Shown here in pieces: positions 36,116 to 44,347 of a DNA stretch of 56,135 nt. The translations under genes and the position numbers were made by a program. Under the pieces are notes generated by a model. It was not told where the DNA came from, did no database searches, and saw only the letters and a program-made list of their open reading frames with translations. Source of the stretch: a virus. Within the stretch, counting starts at the first letter, position 1. Every line of letters starts with the position of its first letter. The stretch lies in the IMG/VR virus record IMGVR_UViG_3300035698_007134, positions 1 through 56,135 of that record; one strand, given 5' to 3'.

Positions 36116-36475
36116 TTAGAATTCCTTCCCGTGTTTAAAAGGTCTATTACGATTAAAAAACATCTTTTGTAGTAGATTGGCATGCCAAGAATTAGGAAAA
36201 TGTTCCTCAGCATATGCAAAGATTCTAACTATGATGTCTACTACTTCTTCAATTTCATTCGCCCTATCATTTTTTCGGATAGCTTCTGCCCATTCGCCAA
36301 CTTCACTTATGAAGGCTACTAATTGTGGTAATTTGTCATGTAATAGAAAACCTGAGTCAATAGCGCATGCTCGGCATTCTTTTGCGACGTCATTGATGTT
36401 GTGTGGGTCTCCGTTGCCAATGGCACTTACAAATGGAGGCAGTCCTAAAGTCTTGTCATATTTATAATTACTCAT
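36116..36475 (-). CDS. MazG-like all-alpha NTP pyrophosphatase, MazZ candidate
   Basis: 119 residues with AAGGA upstream. The MazG metal-binding pattern is present: E58-V-G-E61 in ISEVGEWAEA and E77-V-V-D80 in IEEVVDIIVR. The C-terminal NRNRPFKHGKEF matches the tail of phage DUF550/MazG-like proteins. Such enzymes cut NTPs or dNTPs to monophosphate and pyrophosphate. In Z-genome phages the MazZ member turns (d)GTP into (d)GMP, the PurZ substrate. Presence with purZ makes that role attractive; a housekeeping MazG role is the alternative. Confidence 0.8.
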   Translation of the reverse strand: MSNYKYDKTLGLPPFVSAIGNGDPHNINDVAKECRACAIDSGFLLHDKLPQLVAFISEVGEWAEAIRKNDRANEIEEVVDIIVRIFAYAEEHFPNSWHANLLQKMFFNRNRPFKHGKEF

Positions 36476-36479
36476 AGTA

Positions 36480-36899
36480 TTATTCCTTTGATTTTGGTGT
36501 TTTTGGTTGTGGTGTTATTTTTACTGGAGTAGGAATTTTTGTAGCGTTTTGAATCTCTTCATACTTCATAAGTAGTTGTTGATATTTACTACCCAATTCT
36601 TTAACGTCATTGTAAATTTGTGTATGTAATTTAACTGTTAACTCTTGAATTGTTACCATGCCTCCACCTAATCCTGAAATAGAGTCAAGATAGGCTCTGG
36701 TGGAGTTAATCTCTTGGATTAGTTTGGTTACTATTGCATTCTGTACTGGCATCGTTTTTCCCCCCTGGTTATGATGTTTAATAGCTTCTTTGATTATATT
36801 GTCAAAATTAGTACCTTTATACATTAAGGATTGTGCATTGTTAAGGATTTTGTGTAAAAGAGCAGTTATAGTAAATTTTTTATTTTTTAATTTTGTCAT
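36480..36899 (-). CDS. Unknown protein, two possible starts
   Basis: 139 residues from ATG 36899, which has no ribosome site; an in-frame ATG at 36752 has AGGGGGG upstream and would give 90 residues. Helical, with a GLGGG turn and a Pro/Lys-rich tail (KIPTPVKITPQPKTPK). It is the first gene after the promoter at 37031-37059. Function unknown. Confidence 0.55.
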   Translation of the reverse strand: MTKLKNKKFTITALLHKILNNAQSLMYKGTNFDNIIKEAIKHHNQGGKTMPVQNAIVTKLIQEINSTRAYLDSISGLGGGMVTIQELTVKLHTQIYNDVKELGSKYQQLLMKYEEIQNATKIPTPVKITPQPKTPKSKE

Positions 36900-37030
36900 A
36901 ATATTTTAACTTTTTATTAAATGAGGTGCCAAGGGGGATGGAGTCAAGAGAATCCCCACCCCCCCCAACAGCTCACATAACGGAGGAAGACAAGCAATAA
37001 ATATTACACTTTCTCAAAGAACTCACATGC

Positions 37031-37059
37031 ATTATAGCACAACTGATAACTTTTGTAAA
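37031..37059 (-). promoter_or_regulatory. Strong sigma-70-type promoter
   Basis: On the minus strand: TTTACA (37059-37054), 17-base spacer, TATAAT (37036-37031) with TG one base upstream. This is close to the bacterial consensus. It would drive the minus-strand genes from 36899 to 34560, including the MazZ-like and sigma factor genes, using host RNA polymerase. Confidence 0.7.
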
Positions 37060-37065
37060 GGTACC

Positions 37066-37581
37066 CTATGATTTAGTCATCTGGGACATTTTCATTTCAA
37101 TAATTCTACGATACCAGATGTGTCTATCTCGGAAATCATCGTGAAGGGTAGAGAAATATTTAGATAATACATTCCACATATCTTCTATTTCTACCCATTT
37201 AATAGATTCTTCATCTATATCTACATATGCTGATTTAGCTTTATCGGTACTCTTAATTTCTTTCTCAGTGAAATAGGTAGTTGACCTCTCCAATAGTGCA
37301 AGGGCTTGTTCAGATTTGCGTCTTTTGCGTGCAGCTAGATAGAATGATTGTGTTACTTGTGAATATACATTACATAAATCTACTAATTCATTGCATTTGG
37401 CTGCGAGGGCTGGAGCATTAATGTCGTCGATTACTCCACAAGTTGGGATTTCATCTTTTAATGTTTCGAATTTTTTTAAATTGACATGATGTGGTTGTAT
37501 TTGACGATCTTTGATGATCTCATTAGATGATGCAATCATCCATGTTTTTAAGCTTATTATTTTTTCTTCTTCTTCTTTCAT
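37066..37581 (-). CDS. UvsY-like recombination mediator (tentative)
   Basis: 171 residues with AAGGAG. The pattern resembles T4 UvsY: a helix with AARKRRKSEQA, an acidic/aromatic turn, KSAYVDIDEESIKW, then a final helix pair with WNVLSKYFSTLHDDFRDRH and IIEMKMSQM. UvsY loads UvsX on gp32-coated DNA, and homologues of both partners are encoded here. Similarity is by eye and weak, so the name is tentative. Confidence 0.4.
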   Translation of the reverse strand: MKEEEEKIISLKTWMIASSNEIIKDRQIQPHHVNLKKFETLKDEIPTCGVIDDINAPALAAKCNELVDLCNVYSQVTQSFYLAARKRRKSEQALALLERSTTYFTEKEIKSTDKAKSAYVDIDEESIKWVEIEDMWNVLSKYFSTLHDDFRDRHIWYRRIIEMKMSQMTKS

Positions 37582-37621
37582 AGCTTCTCCTTATTTTGGT
37601 TGCATTAATTTTAAAACATCA

Positions 37622-37762
37622 GACGGTGGCAGGAATCGAACCTGCTAGGGTTTTAGATGTAAGGGCCTTTTTGGCTATTATCCTTACGACAGTTCCCCTT
37701 GAAACTGGTATTTTCTATGTATGTCCAAGTTATTCGCTTTCGCTCTACCATCGCTCCCCACC
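37622..37762 (-). other. tRNA-like sequence, degenerate or interrupted
   Basis: The minus strand has a perfect T-arm (GCAGG TTCGATT CCTGC) and, about 100 bases upstream, a D-loop-like GGTAGAGCG after GGTGGGG. GGTGGGG can pair with CACCGTC after the T-arm (six of seven with two wobbles). The span (about 140 bases) is too long for a tRNA. The middle holds two perfect hairpins (CAGTT/AACTG and GTAAGG/CCTTAC) instead of a clear anticodon arm. No coding ORF explains it. Confidence 0.4.
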
Positions 37763-37798
37763 TTTCTTTAACTCGGTATACATATACATTATGTTCAT

Positions 37799-38506
37799 TT
37801 AATTTCCATAAAATTGTTGTTGTTTGGTACGAGTTTTATGTTCAATATCATAAAGTATGGCTTTCATGTCCTTGACATGTTTTGTGATCTCTTTCATAAT
37901 CCCCGCACGCTCTTCTGCTGGACGTGTTTCTAGGTATAGTATGTAATTTCGTACTGGGTCGTTGTCTCCACGCATGAAATAATCGTACACGATTTCCAGA
38001 TCCTCGCTATTGAGATTCTCGTGGTGCGGATATTTGGGGTCAAATGACTTATTAGTGGATGAGTCCATGACTTGTTTGAGTTTCTCATTGTATCTATCAA
38101 CCCACTCTTTGGCAGGTGGTGGGATACGTGAGGCTATTTGCTGATTCACATACTCTGCGCGTACGAAGGCTTCTCGCAACATCTTCTCTGTGTTCTTGGC
38201 TGTTCTGTTCCTTAGATAGACTCTATAACCAGCATAAATACCGATTATAAGACCTATGGTGCTGACAAGACTTGGTGCGAACGCTAGCAAAGGGTGGATG
38301 CGCTCGATGTTATTTATAAACATATAGGGGCCATAAGCTAGGCACCCCCATAACGCGAGCAACAGCATTGGTACGATCGGTACTAATATCATTATCGCCG
38401 CTACTGAAAAAAATGTTGTTGCGGCTCCACCAACTGTATTCGCCCCTACCTTTTCTCCTACTGCATAACCTAGCGCCGCTCCTGCGATTGGTAGTTTTGT
38501 ACTCAT
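37799..38506 (-). CDS. Membrane protein with Gly-rich N-terminus
   Basis: 235 residues, AAAGGAGG upstream. The N-terminus (GAALGYAVGEKVGANTVGGA) is a Gly/Ala-rich helix, followed by two or three transmembrane helices (about 30-60 and 72-93). The C-terminal 130 residues are cytoplasmic-like and helical, with RIPPPAKEWVDRYNEK. The start overlaps the preceding stop (ATGA). Function unknown; a host-membrane early protein is possible. Confidence 0.6.
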   Translation of the reverse strand: MSTKLPIAGAALGYAVGEKVGANTVGGAATTFFSVAAIMILVPIVPMLLLALWGCLAYGPYMFINNIERIHPLLAFAPSLVSTIGLIIGIYAGYRVYLRNRTAKNTEKMLREAFVRAEYVNQQIASRIPPPAKEWVDRYNEKLKQVMDSSTNKSFDPKYPHHENLNSEDLEIVYDYFMRGDNDPVRNYILYLETRPAEERAGIMKEITKHVKDMKAILYDIEHKTRTKQQQFYGN

Positions 38507-38928
38507 ATTTCCTCCTTTGCTTGTCTATTATCAATAATCTCTACAAATTCAGATAAGTCAAGTGGTCTTTTTTCTCCATAAAATACATTATATTCTTGTA
38601 CAGCTTGAATCATTAGATTTAGCCAGTTTTCACTTGGAGACATGAAAGCGCGCCAATCACTACCTAAATAGCATCCTCTTACATTCATACCAAAATCTTC
38701 GTCATGTATACTAGGACCTACTGGGTCACTACATAATATGAAGCTTCTACTTGACCAGAAGCAATTATGCATGCTATGGTTGCTACTACCGTTATTAAAT
38801 TCTGCTCCCCTGTGGGATTGTGACATAATGCGTATTAGTTTTACTTCGCACGGAGGAACAAAAGGCATGCGGTCTATGTGCAATATTTGCACTTTAAGAT
38901 GTTTTCCTTCTAGTCTGTCCGTGTTCAT
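38503..38928 (-). CDS. Unknown protein
   Basis: 141 residues, GAGG upstream. Contains SHRGAEFNNGSSNHS and a DPVGPSIHDEDFGMNV stretch, then a helical C-terminus. No family recognised. It sits between the membrane protein and a zinc-ribbon gene. Confidence 0.5.
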   Translation of the reverse strand: MNTDRLEGKHLKVQILHIDRMPFVPPCEVKLIRIMSQSHRGAEFNNGSSNHSMHNCFWSSRSFILCSDPVGPSIHDEDFGMNVRGCYLGSDWRAFMSPSENWLNLMIQAVQEYNVFYGEKRPLDLSEFVEIIDNRQAKEEI

Positions 38929-38934
38929 AAAACC

Positions 38935-39153
38935 TCACTGTGGTAAAGTTTCAAACTCCATTACATCAGATTGTAGGCATTGGTGTATGGCACCGCAGCG
39001 GTTGCATTTAAACATGCAGTACCATTCACCATTATGCCCTTTCTTAACTGCCTTTTGAAGTTTGAAAATATCATGACTACACTTCCTACAGGTGGCCCTA
39101 GTACCATTAATCTCAATAGGTTGATCAAACTTTGTAGTTTGTTGTTCTAACAC
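38935..39153 (-). CDS. Small zinc-ribbon protein
   Basis: About 72 residues from GTG 39153, which follows GAGAGG. Two CxxC pairs (CRKC and CNRC) about 30 residues apart form a zinc ribbon. It starts one base after the stop of the preceding gene. Function unknown. Confidence 0.55.
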   Translation of the reverse strand: MLEQQTTKFDQPIEINGTRATCRKCSHDIFKLQKAVKKGHNGEWYCMFKCNRCGAIHQCLQSDVMEFETLPQ

Positions 39154-39154
39154 A

Positions 39155-39547
39155 TTACCTCTCTTTCGGTGCGAATTTAAATTTTCTTTGCCATGGTATT
39201 TTAGTACCAATAAGTTCTAGATTATCTCTACCAAATTTTCGTTCTGCTACAGCTAGTTCTACTTGTAAACAATCTTGGTATGCTTCTGGATAAGCATTCT
39301 TTAAAGCTTCTACTTGTACCATCAGCCGCTCATTCTGTTCTAGTGTGACTGATACTGTGTAACCATTTACTGTTTCACCGACTTTCATCATACCTTTAAG
39401 CTCGTCGTTGAGTTCGTTGTACCGCTTAGTAATCTCTTTTTTCTTATCTTTGACTTTGTAAAGTTCTTCTACCAAGTCACTAGCAGTACAGGTGTAGGTT
39501 TCGTTTGAAAAAGCTAATGCTGTTTTTTTCTTTGTTACTTTGCTCAT
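39155..39547 (-). CDS. Unknown coiled-coil protein
   Basis: 130 residues from ATG 39547 with AGGAGG. Residues about 30-60 form a charged coiled coil (LVEELYKVKDKKKEITKR), followed by a small beta region (VGETVNGYTVSVTLEQN) and a helix. The gene follows a copy of the intergenic repeat. No family recognised. Confidence 0.55.
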   Translation of the reverse strand: MSKVTKKKTALAFSNETYTCTASDLVEELYKVKDKKKEITKRYNELNDELKGMMKVGETVNGYTVSVTLEQNERLMVQVEALKNAYPEAYQDCLQVELAVAERKFGRDNLELIGTKIPWQRKFKFAPKER

Positions 39548-39594
39548 GGTCGTCCTCCTAGTCAATTATCGATTGTCGTTCTCCATTATCAATT

Positions 39595-39621
39595 AGCAGA
39601 TCCCTGGTGGGGATAAATGGG
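39595..39621 (-). repeat. Intergenic repeat copy 1
   Basis: Minus strand reads CCCATTTATCCCCACCAGGG then ATCTGCT. It begins one base after the stop codon of the gene ending at 39623 and precedes the gene starting at 39547. Confidence 0.75.
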
Positions 39622-39622
39622 C

Positions 39623-40048
39623 TTACTCTTCATCTACTGGTGATGCCTCTGCCTTACGATATACATTGATGTTAAGACACAATCCATTGTCCAACTTCAT
39701 CTCACCACTAGTTGTAGCAACGATTAAGTTTTTGCCACTTTTTGATGCGCCAAAATCCTGTGTTTGGTCGATCTTGAGTACGAGGATATCATCACCCTCT
39801 TTTTCTAACACGATATTCTTTGATTCTTTAGCCATGGTATTTCTCCTTTTTCTTTTGGTTGATTTCGGTGACTCTATTGTAGGGTCACTCAATCCCAACC
39901 GTTCCATTGTTGGTCTTCTATCCCAAGAGGGTATTATTGTGTCTCCTTTCCATCTTTGCCCGCACCATTTGCATGTGTATGACCCATCGCATCTGGGTAG
40001 TGGCGTTCTTTTTGAAGTACATCTTGGACACATTGATTTTTCAGTCAT
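39623..40048 (-). CDS. Zinc-ribbon protein with strong internal start
   Basis: 141 residues from ATG 40048. The N-terminal part holds a zinc ribbon (CPRC, CKWCG). A second in-frame ATG at 39835 has AAGGAG seven bases upstream and would give a separate 70-residue protein (MAKESKNIVLEKEGDD). Two products, or a fusion of two genes, are possible. Function unknown. Confidence 0.55.
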   Translation of the reverse strand: MTEKSMCPRCTSKRTPLPRCDGSYTCKWCGQRWKGDTIIPSWDRRPTMERLGLSDPTIESPKSTKRKRRNTMAKESKNIVLEKEGDDILVLKIDQTQDFGASKSGKNLIVATTSGEMKLDNGLCLNINVYRKAEASPVDEE

Positions 40049-40049
40049 A

Positions 40050-40406
40050 TTATTTATCTATATCATTTAGGGGTTCAGTATCAAGATATATAGTACCTCC
40101 CTTATTACAACTTGATACGTGAGCCGCGTATTGGAAAGCCCTTCTAATAGTTATATCATCTGGTATTGACGATGGTTTAACCCAGTTTATATTCTTAAGG
40201 TGGTATGGGTGTATTAATTTCACCGCGTCTTCAAGTGACAGACCAGTATTAGATATAGTTATTTCTTTTGCATGTGCCCATGTCATAATTGATCTGTCAT
40301 ATAATAGATTATCTAGTTTCTCTACTATCCATTTTTGATTTTTAATCAGACCACTTGGGTTAGACAAATCATCATACCTATGTTTCTTTAACTTCTTTGT
40401 CTTCAC
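40050..40406 (-). CDS. Unknown protein
   Basis: About 118 residues from GTG 40406 (AGGGGGG five bases upstream; GTG 40412 is the alternative). Basic N-terminus and a helix with MTWAHAKEI. It overlaps the upstream zinc-ribbon gene, and its stop abuts the next start. No family recognised. Confidence 0.5.
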   Translation of the reverse strand: MKTKKLKKHRYDDLSNPSGLIKNQKWIVEKLDNLLYDRSIMTWAHAKEITISNTGLSLEDAVKLIHPYHLKNINWVKPSSIPDDITIRRAFQYAAHVSSCNKGGTIYLDTEPLNDIDK

Positions 40407-40623
40407 TCTCACCCCCCTTCTGAGTTGGTGTATTTATGGCTTCTGTTGAATAAGTAATACTAACATGACGAAACCATTTGAAATCTTTAGAGCACATTCC
40501 ACATTTTGTGATTCCACTACCGTCAATACCAGCTTCATCAGTTCGCCACTCCCATGCGTCGTTGTCTTCATATCCACAATATGGACACTTTGGATCTAGA
40601 TTGTGTTTAAGTTCATAAGCCAT
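40378..40623 (-). CDS. Small zinc-ribbon protein
   Basis: 81 residues, AAAAGGAG upstream. A CPYCG and a CGMC pair about 26 residues apart bracket DAWEWRTDEAGIDGSG, as in many phage zinc ribbons that may modulate host proteins. Function not known. Confidence 0.6.
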   Translation of the reverse strand: MAYELKHNLDPKCPYCGYEDNDAWEWRTDEAGIDGSGITKCGMCSKDFKWFRHVSITYSTEAINTPTQKGGESEDKEVKET

Positions 40624-40637
40624 TGTCCTTCTCCTTT

Positions 40638-40850
40638 TTATGTTTTATAAATCAAATCATTTGGTTCTGTGGCTTCTGCTGTATACTCTTGAAATTTGTC
40701 CCAGTTATCATTGCAGCTATAAACTACAAAAATAAATATATCATTCCATGATTTAATCTTACCGATCTCACCTTCTAATCCAGCCTTATAAATAACCCAC
40801 CTCCCAATATCTGATTCTGTAAGTGTTGATATTTCTATTATGTCACCCAT
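40638..40850 (-). CDS. Small beta-type protein
   Basis: 70 residues, AAGGA upstream. ESDIGRWVIYKAG and GEIGKIKSWND look like a small SH3-like barrel. Function unknown. Confidence 0.5.
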   Translation of the reverse strand: MGDIIEISTLTESDIGRWVIYKAGLEGEIGKIKSWNDIFIFVVYSCNDNWDKFQEYTAEATEPNDLIYKT

Positions 40851-40860
40851 TTTTTCCTTT

Positions 40861-42066
40861 CTATGCGTTTATTACTTTTCCAAATGGTGGTTTCGCATGG
40901 TCGTGATTTTTATTAGTATTGACCCAAACTACTTTGTAGGGTGGTTTCTTATCAGGAAAATCTGTATACATATCAGTAAAGAAGATTAATAGGGCTGGAT
41001 TATATTTATTCTCTTCTATCCATTTAAAAACTGGTTTGGAGCTTGTACCACCTCTACCTTTGAGTTCTATTAATGATTTCATTTTACTCATGTCCATCAC
41101 TCCCGTTACCGCCGCGTCACATTGTAGGAGTTTTCCTTCATATCCTTGTTTTTTAATCCAGTTGATAATACTATATGCATCTTCTAATTCTTTCTGTGAC
41201 ATTGAGCCTGAAGTATCTACAGCTATTATAAATTTGGGTCCATACATACATCGGCTTCCTGCATAATTGGGGAATCTTCTGTTTCTTCGCCTCCAATAAG
41301 AAGACTCTTGTACGCTTGATGAAATTGATTTACCTACTACGCGTCTAAGTATTTTAACTAAATCACGTTTTCTTTTCCATTTGGCTCTAATTTTTTCTAT
41401 AATCGCTTCTGGTACGTTTCCTTTTTCTTTGGCTTGTTCAACTGCCATACTTATTCGTTCTCTCCAGATCTCTTCTATTGCTTGGCTATTGTTGTTCTCA
41501 CCCCATGAATCATGATCATCGATGGGTTTCATACTCTTTGATGTATTACTTTTTCCTTTTTCTTGATCTTGTTTTCCTTTTTGATTTTGTTCTCCTTCTT
41601 TTTGTTCTTCTCCTTGTTCAGATTCTCCCCCTGTTTGTTGGAGCATTTTGTTGGATTTGGATTGTAGATGTTTATAATAAATCTCTTTACTTTCACTAAT
41701 AGGTAATTTAAATAGCTTATAAGTTAATACGTTATCTGCAAGACTCGCTGGTGGTTTAGTAAAAGGGTCTTGATTAATCTCAATGTCTGCTGCCATGTTG
41801 TCTAGTGTGCGGTCTTTTAATCTACAAAATACGTGGGCAAGAATTACATGCCATAATTCATGTTTGACTATAAACATGCATGCTTCGTCGTCTAGACTTT
41901 CAATCCACTCTTTATTATATCCTATATTAATATTACTATGATCCATTGTTACACCTGCTGTGGGCTTCTTTGGTCTCTCTTGAAATTTCACATAGTCCGT
42001 AAACTCTTGGAGTAACGGGTCTGTGAATACCAGCTTAACCAAACAATTTTGTAATCTGGTACGCAT
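40861..42066 (-). CDS. VWA-domain protein with N-terminal metallopeptidase domain (DUF2201-like)
   Basis: 401 residues, AAGGAGG upstream. The N-terminal domain has a zincin motif HELWHVILAH (69-78) with DNMAADIEIN after it. A Gln/Glu/Lys-rich linker follows (about 140-180). The C-terminal VWA domain carries the metal-site motif DTSGSMS (284-290), GRGGTS and FTDMYTD. This matches the DUF2201 metallopeptidase/VWA family. Such proteins pair with MoxR AAA ATPases, and one is encoded directly upstream, so they probably act as a remodelling complex. The target is unknown. Confidence 0.78.
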   Translation of the reverse strand: MRTRLQNCLVKLVFTDPLLQEFTDYVKFQERPKKPTAGVTMDHSNINIGYNKEWIESLDDEACMFIVKHELWHVILAHVFCRLKDRTLDNMAADIEINQDPFTKPPASLADNVLTYKLFKLPISESKEIYYKHLQSKSNKMLQQTGGESEQGEEQKEGEQNQKGKQDQEKGKSNTSKSMKPIDDHDSWGENNNSQAIEEIWRERISMAVEQAKEKGNVPEAIIEKIRAKWKRKRDLVKILRRVVGKSISSSVQESSYWRRRNRRFPNYAGSRCMYGPKFIIAVDTSGSMSQKELEDAYSIINWIKKQGYEGKLLQCDAAVTGVMDMSKMKSLIELKGRGGTSSKPVFKWIEENKYNPALLIFFTDMYTDFPDKKPPYKVVWVNTNKNHDHAKPPFGKVINA

Positions 42067-42097
42067 ATTACCTCCTTTGTTTTTTTCTCCCCCCCTT

Positions 42098-42125
42098 AGC
42101 TGATCACTGTTGGGGCTGAATGGGG
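42098..42125 (-). repeat. Intergenic repeat copy 2
   Basis: Minus strand reads CCCCATTCAGCCCCAACAG then TGATCAGCT. It abuts the stop codon of the MoxR-like gene and precedes the VWA gene. Confidence 0.75.
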
Positions 42126-43136
42126 TTAATTGCTGATAAGATCGATGATATCTTTCATCATTTCAGCACACTTATCATTGGCTTTATTAAGACGTTTGTT
42201 GATGTTAGGCATGTATCTCATGATATGACCAATCTGTGCCTTGCCGAATCTTAACATTGTTTCTGTAAAATTATTAGAATTTTTGGGTTTATTATTACCT
42301 ACCCAATTATTAATACGAAGGAGTAAGACTCGTTTAGCGAGTGGGTCCATACTTTCTACTTGGTGCTGGTCTGGTGCAGATAGAAATAATGAGGCTGTAG
42401 GGATTGTCTTTAAGATTGACCTGTTCTTCCATGTTGCTGCGCCTTGTGGACCAACACAAGAATTAATGAGTTCTAAACCAATATCTTCACTCACATTGTC
42501 AACCACAGGTAAGATCATTCTTAATTGATTAAGTCCTCGTGGTGTGAAATCTTTAATGGGTAATGTACAATCAGTAGAGCATTTAACATTGTGATCTCCA
42601 AGAATTGCAAGCTCTGCGATTCTGTCGTCGTATCCGCGTGATGAAAAGTAATTTGCCACTTCTGGGACTTCATTATTTACTTTAATAAAGAGACAACGAT
42701 CAATAACTGCTTTGTCCATCTCGGTCACACTATAATCATCTGTATCGGGGTTCATGGCCCCAATAATTGAGCAGTGTGATAGATCATAATTCGCCAATTT
42801 TTTCTGATCTAAAATCTGCATAATAGAGTCCATGAGTACTGGCTTACATCTATTAACTTCATCTAAGAAAAGTACGCCCCCATCTTCAAGACGTTTAAAC
42901 ATCTCTACCTCTGTAAACGTTGTTACTCCATCAATAATTTCTGGTAAACCTAGTAAATCTCCTGGGCTATCCAACGAGCCAACACGGATGATCTCTAGAT
43001 ATTTTTCGTTGTCATGACATGAATCTGTTACTGTTTGTGTCTTGCCTACTCCTGCTCCGCCTACCATAATGAGTGGTGGTAAATCAGATGTGTTAATCCA
43101 TAAATCTGTTAACATTCTTGCTTCGCTTGCTTTCAT
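42126..43136 (-). CDS. MoxR-like AAA ATPase
   Basis: 336 residues, AAGGAGG upstream. Walker A GGAGVGKT (26-33), Walker B VLFLDEVNR (about 89-97), the sensor-1-like segment IIGAMNPD (about 125-132), and DRCLFIKV. This is the MoxR/RavA layout. It lies upstream of the VWA/metallopeptidase gene in the same direction, the standard MoxR-VWA pairing that inserts metals or remodels protein complexes. Its role in a phage is not established. Confidence 0.82.
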   Translation of the reverse strand: MKASEARMLTDLWINTSDLPPLIMVGGAGVGKTQTVTDSCHDNEKYLEIIRVGSLDSPGDLLGLPEIIDGVTTFTEVEMFKRLEDGGVLFLDEVNRCKPVLMDSIMQILDQKKLANYDLSHCSIIGAMNPDTDDYSVTEMDKAVIDRCLFIKVNNEVPEVANYFSSRGYDDRIAELAILGDHNVKCSTDCTLPIKDFTPRGLNQLRMILPVVDNVSEDIGLELINSCVGPQGAATWKNRSILKTIPTASLFLSAPDQHQVESMDPLAKRVLLLRINNWVGNNKPKNSNNFTETMLRFGKAQIGHIMRYMPNINKRLNKANDKCAEMMKDIIDLISN

Positions 43137-43156
43137 GCTTACCTCCTTGTAAAGGG

Positions 43157-43573
43157 TTAATTAAATGTTTGATTTAGAAAATTAATTGTCTTGTCGATAG
43201 CCTCTCCCATGCTCACCGATGTTGTCTCCTCTTTTGCTTGTACGCCGCACGTCATTTTATGACCAAAACTTGCTCTGGTATCTGCCTTAATCTTGCCGAT
43301 GTCCTCTGAATCTCTCTGTAATTTAAGAGTTATAGAATAATCCAGCGTTTTCAAGTGATACGTTAGCCCAATAGAAAAATCAATAGTATTGGGTTCATGT
43401 TCTTCTTGTATATTAAGATGTAAATTGCCGATTGAGATCGAATTTGGTAAAACTTTTGTTGGTAGCAGGCGATTAAGATCTTCCTTCAATTTTTTGTAAT
43501 TGACGCAAGATCCTGTAAATCCGTCTACTACGGTGTTTACCTGGCCCATTAGATCAATATTATTGGCTGTCAT
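43157..43573 (-). CDS. Unknown protein upstream of MoxR
   Basis: 138 residues, AAGGAGG upstream and an ATGA overlap with the preceding gene. Alternating strands (TIDFSIGLTYHLKTLDYSI) and a helix at each end. It may belong to the MoxR-VWA operon. No family recognised. Confidence 0.55.
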   Translation of the reverse strand: MTANNIDLMGQVNTVVDGFTGSCVNYKKLKEDLNRLLPTKVLPNSISIGNLHLNIQEEHEPNTIDFSIGLTYHLKTLDYSITLKLQRDSEDIGKIKADTRASFGHKMTCGVQAKEETTSVSMGEAIDKTINFLNQTFN

Positions 43574-44190
43574 TTGACCTCCTTCGTCATTAGATTCTGT
43601 AATGATTGGGTTAACAACATGTTAAGATATGCGGTTTCTTCTATCCCAAACTTGCCCTTGATAAATTTTCGTAGGCTGTTCTTAGAAATGTACTTTAAAT
43701 TCTTCTTTGCTCCTCCCAAGATTCTTAATCCTCTTCGTATTACATCTAGTCCTTCTGTGTTGTCTTTCATGTTTATCGTAATGTGATTAATTGTCCCTCT
43801 GCTGCTGATGCCGTATGAGGTTGTTCTGTAAACCTTAAATTCTAGACGTCCATCTTCTGCTCGGTAGTCATAGCTATGCGGTGTATAAGTTAGCTGTAGC
43901 ATACTGTGTGATATATTGCCATTTGGAATGTTGTAATCTTTGGCATATTTGAAGAATCTGCACATGTCTGTTATATATGTGTTATATTTCAGTATCTCGT
44001 TTGGGTCGTCGACTTCTCTGTAAGCTTGGTCTTCTTTGATCTCTATGTTTCTATACCCATAATTTCGTGATCCTAGTTTTATGTAAATTTTATGCATTTG
44101 TACTTGGAAATTGATGATTTCTTTGGCTGGTATGCCGCCTATTCGATAATCTCCTATCTCTTTTAGAAACTTTGGTACGTCGTCGAACAT
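43570..44190 (-). CDS. Unknown protein
   Basis: 206 residues from ATG 44190, which has AAAGGAGG (the upstream ATG at 44271 has none). Rich in Tyr and Asn, with ISSRGTINHITINMKD and a helical, basic C-terminus (KKNLKYISKNSLRKFIKGK). Operon-linked to the MoxR genes. Function unknown. Confidence 0.55.
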   Translation of the reverse strand: MFDDVPKFLKEIGDYRIGGIPAKEIINFQVQMHKIYIKLGSRNYGYRNIEIKEDQAYREVDDPNEILKYNTYITDMCRFFKYAKDYNIPNGNISHSMLQLTYTPHSYDYRAEDGRLEFKVYRTTSYGISSRGTINHITINMKDNTEGLDVIRRGLRILGGAKKNLKYISKNSLRKFIKGKFGIEETAYLNMLLTQSLQNLMTKEVK

Positions 44191-44323
44191 GTTGTACCTC
44201 CTTTGTGCGCTCGCCTTGTTAAGATGAGCCGATTTTAGCACAGCCAAAACGCGCTGTCTAGAAAACACCATAATCCTAGATCTCTCTAGCTAGATTATTG
44301 GCTCCTTTTTTATTTAAATAAGT

Positions 44324-44347
44324 AGAGCAGAGTTGGGGTTAAATGGG
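44324..44347 (-). repeat. Intergenic repeat copy 3
   Basis: Minus strand reads CCCATTTAACCCCAACTCTG then CTCT. It abuts the stop codon of the gene ending at 44348. Confidence 0.7.

Noticed and set aside
37066-37581. DatZ-type HD phosphohydrolase near the MazZ-like gene
   Set aside because: I looked for an HD metal motif here and in the other unknown proteins; this protein has HH and HDD but not the spaced H...HD...D pattern, and its layout fits UvsY better.
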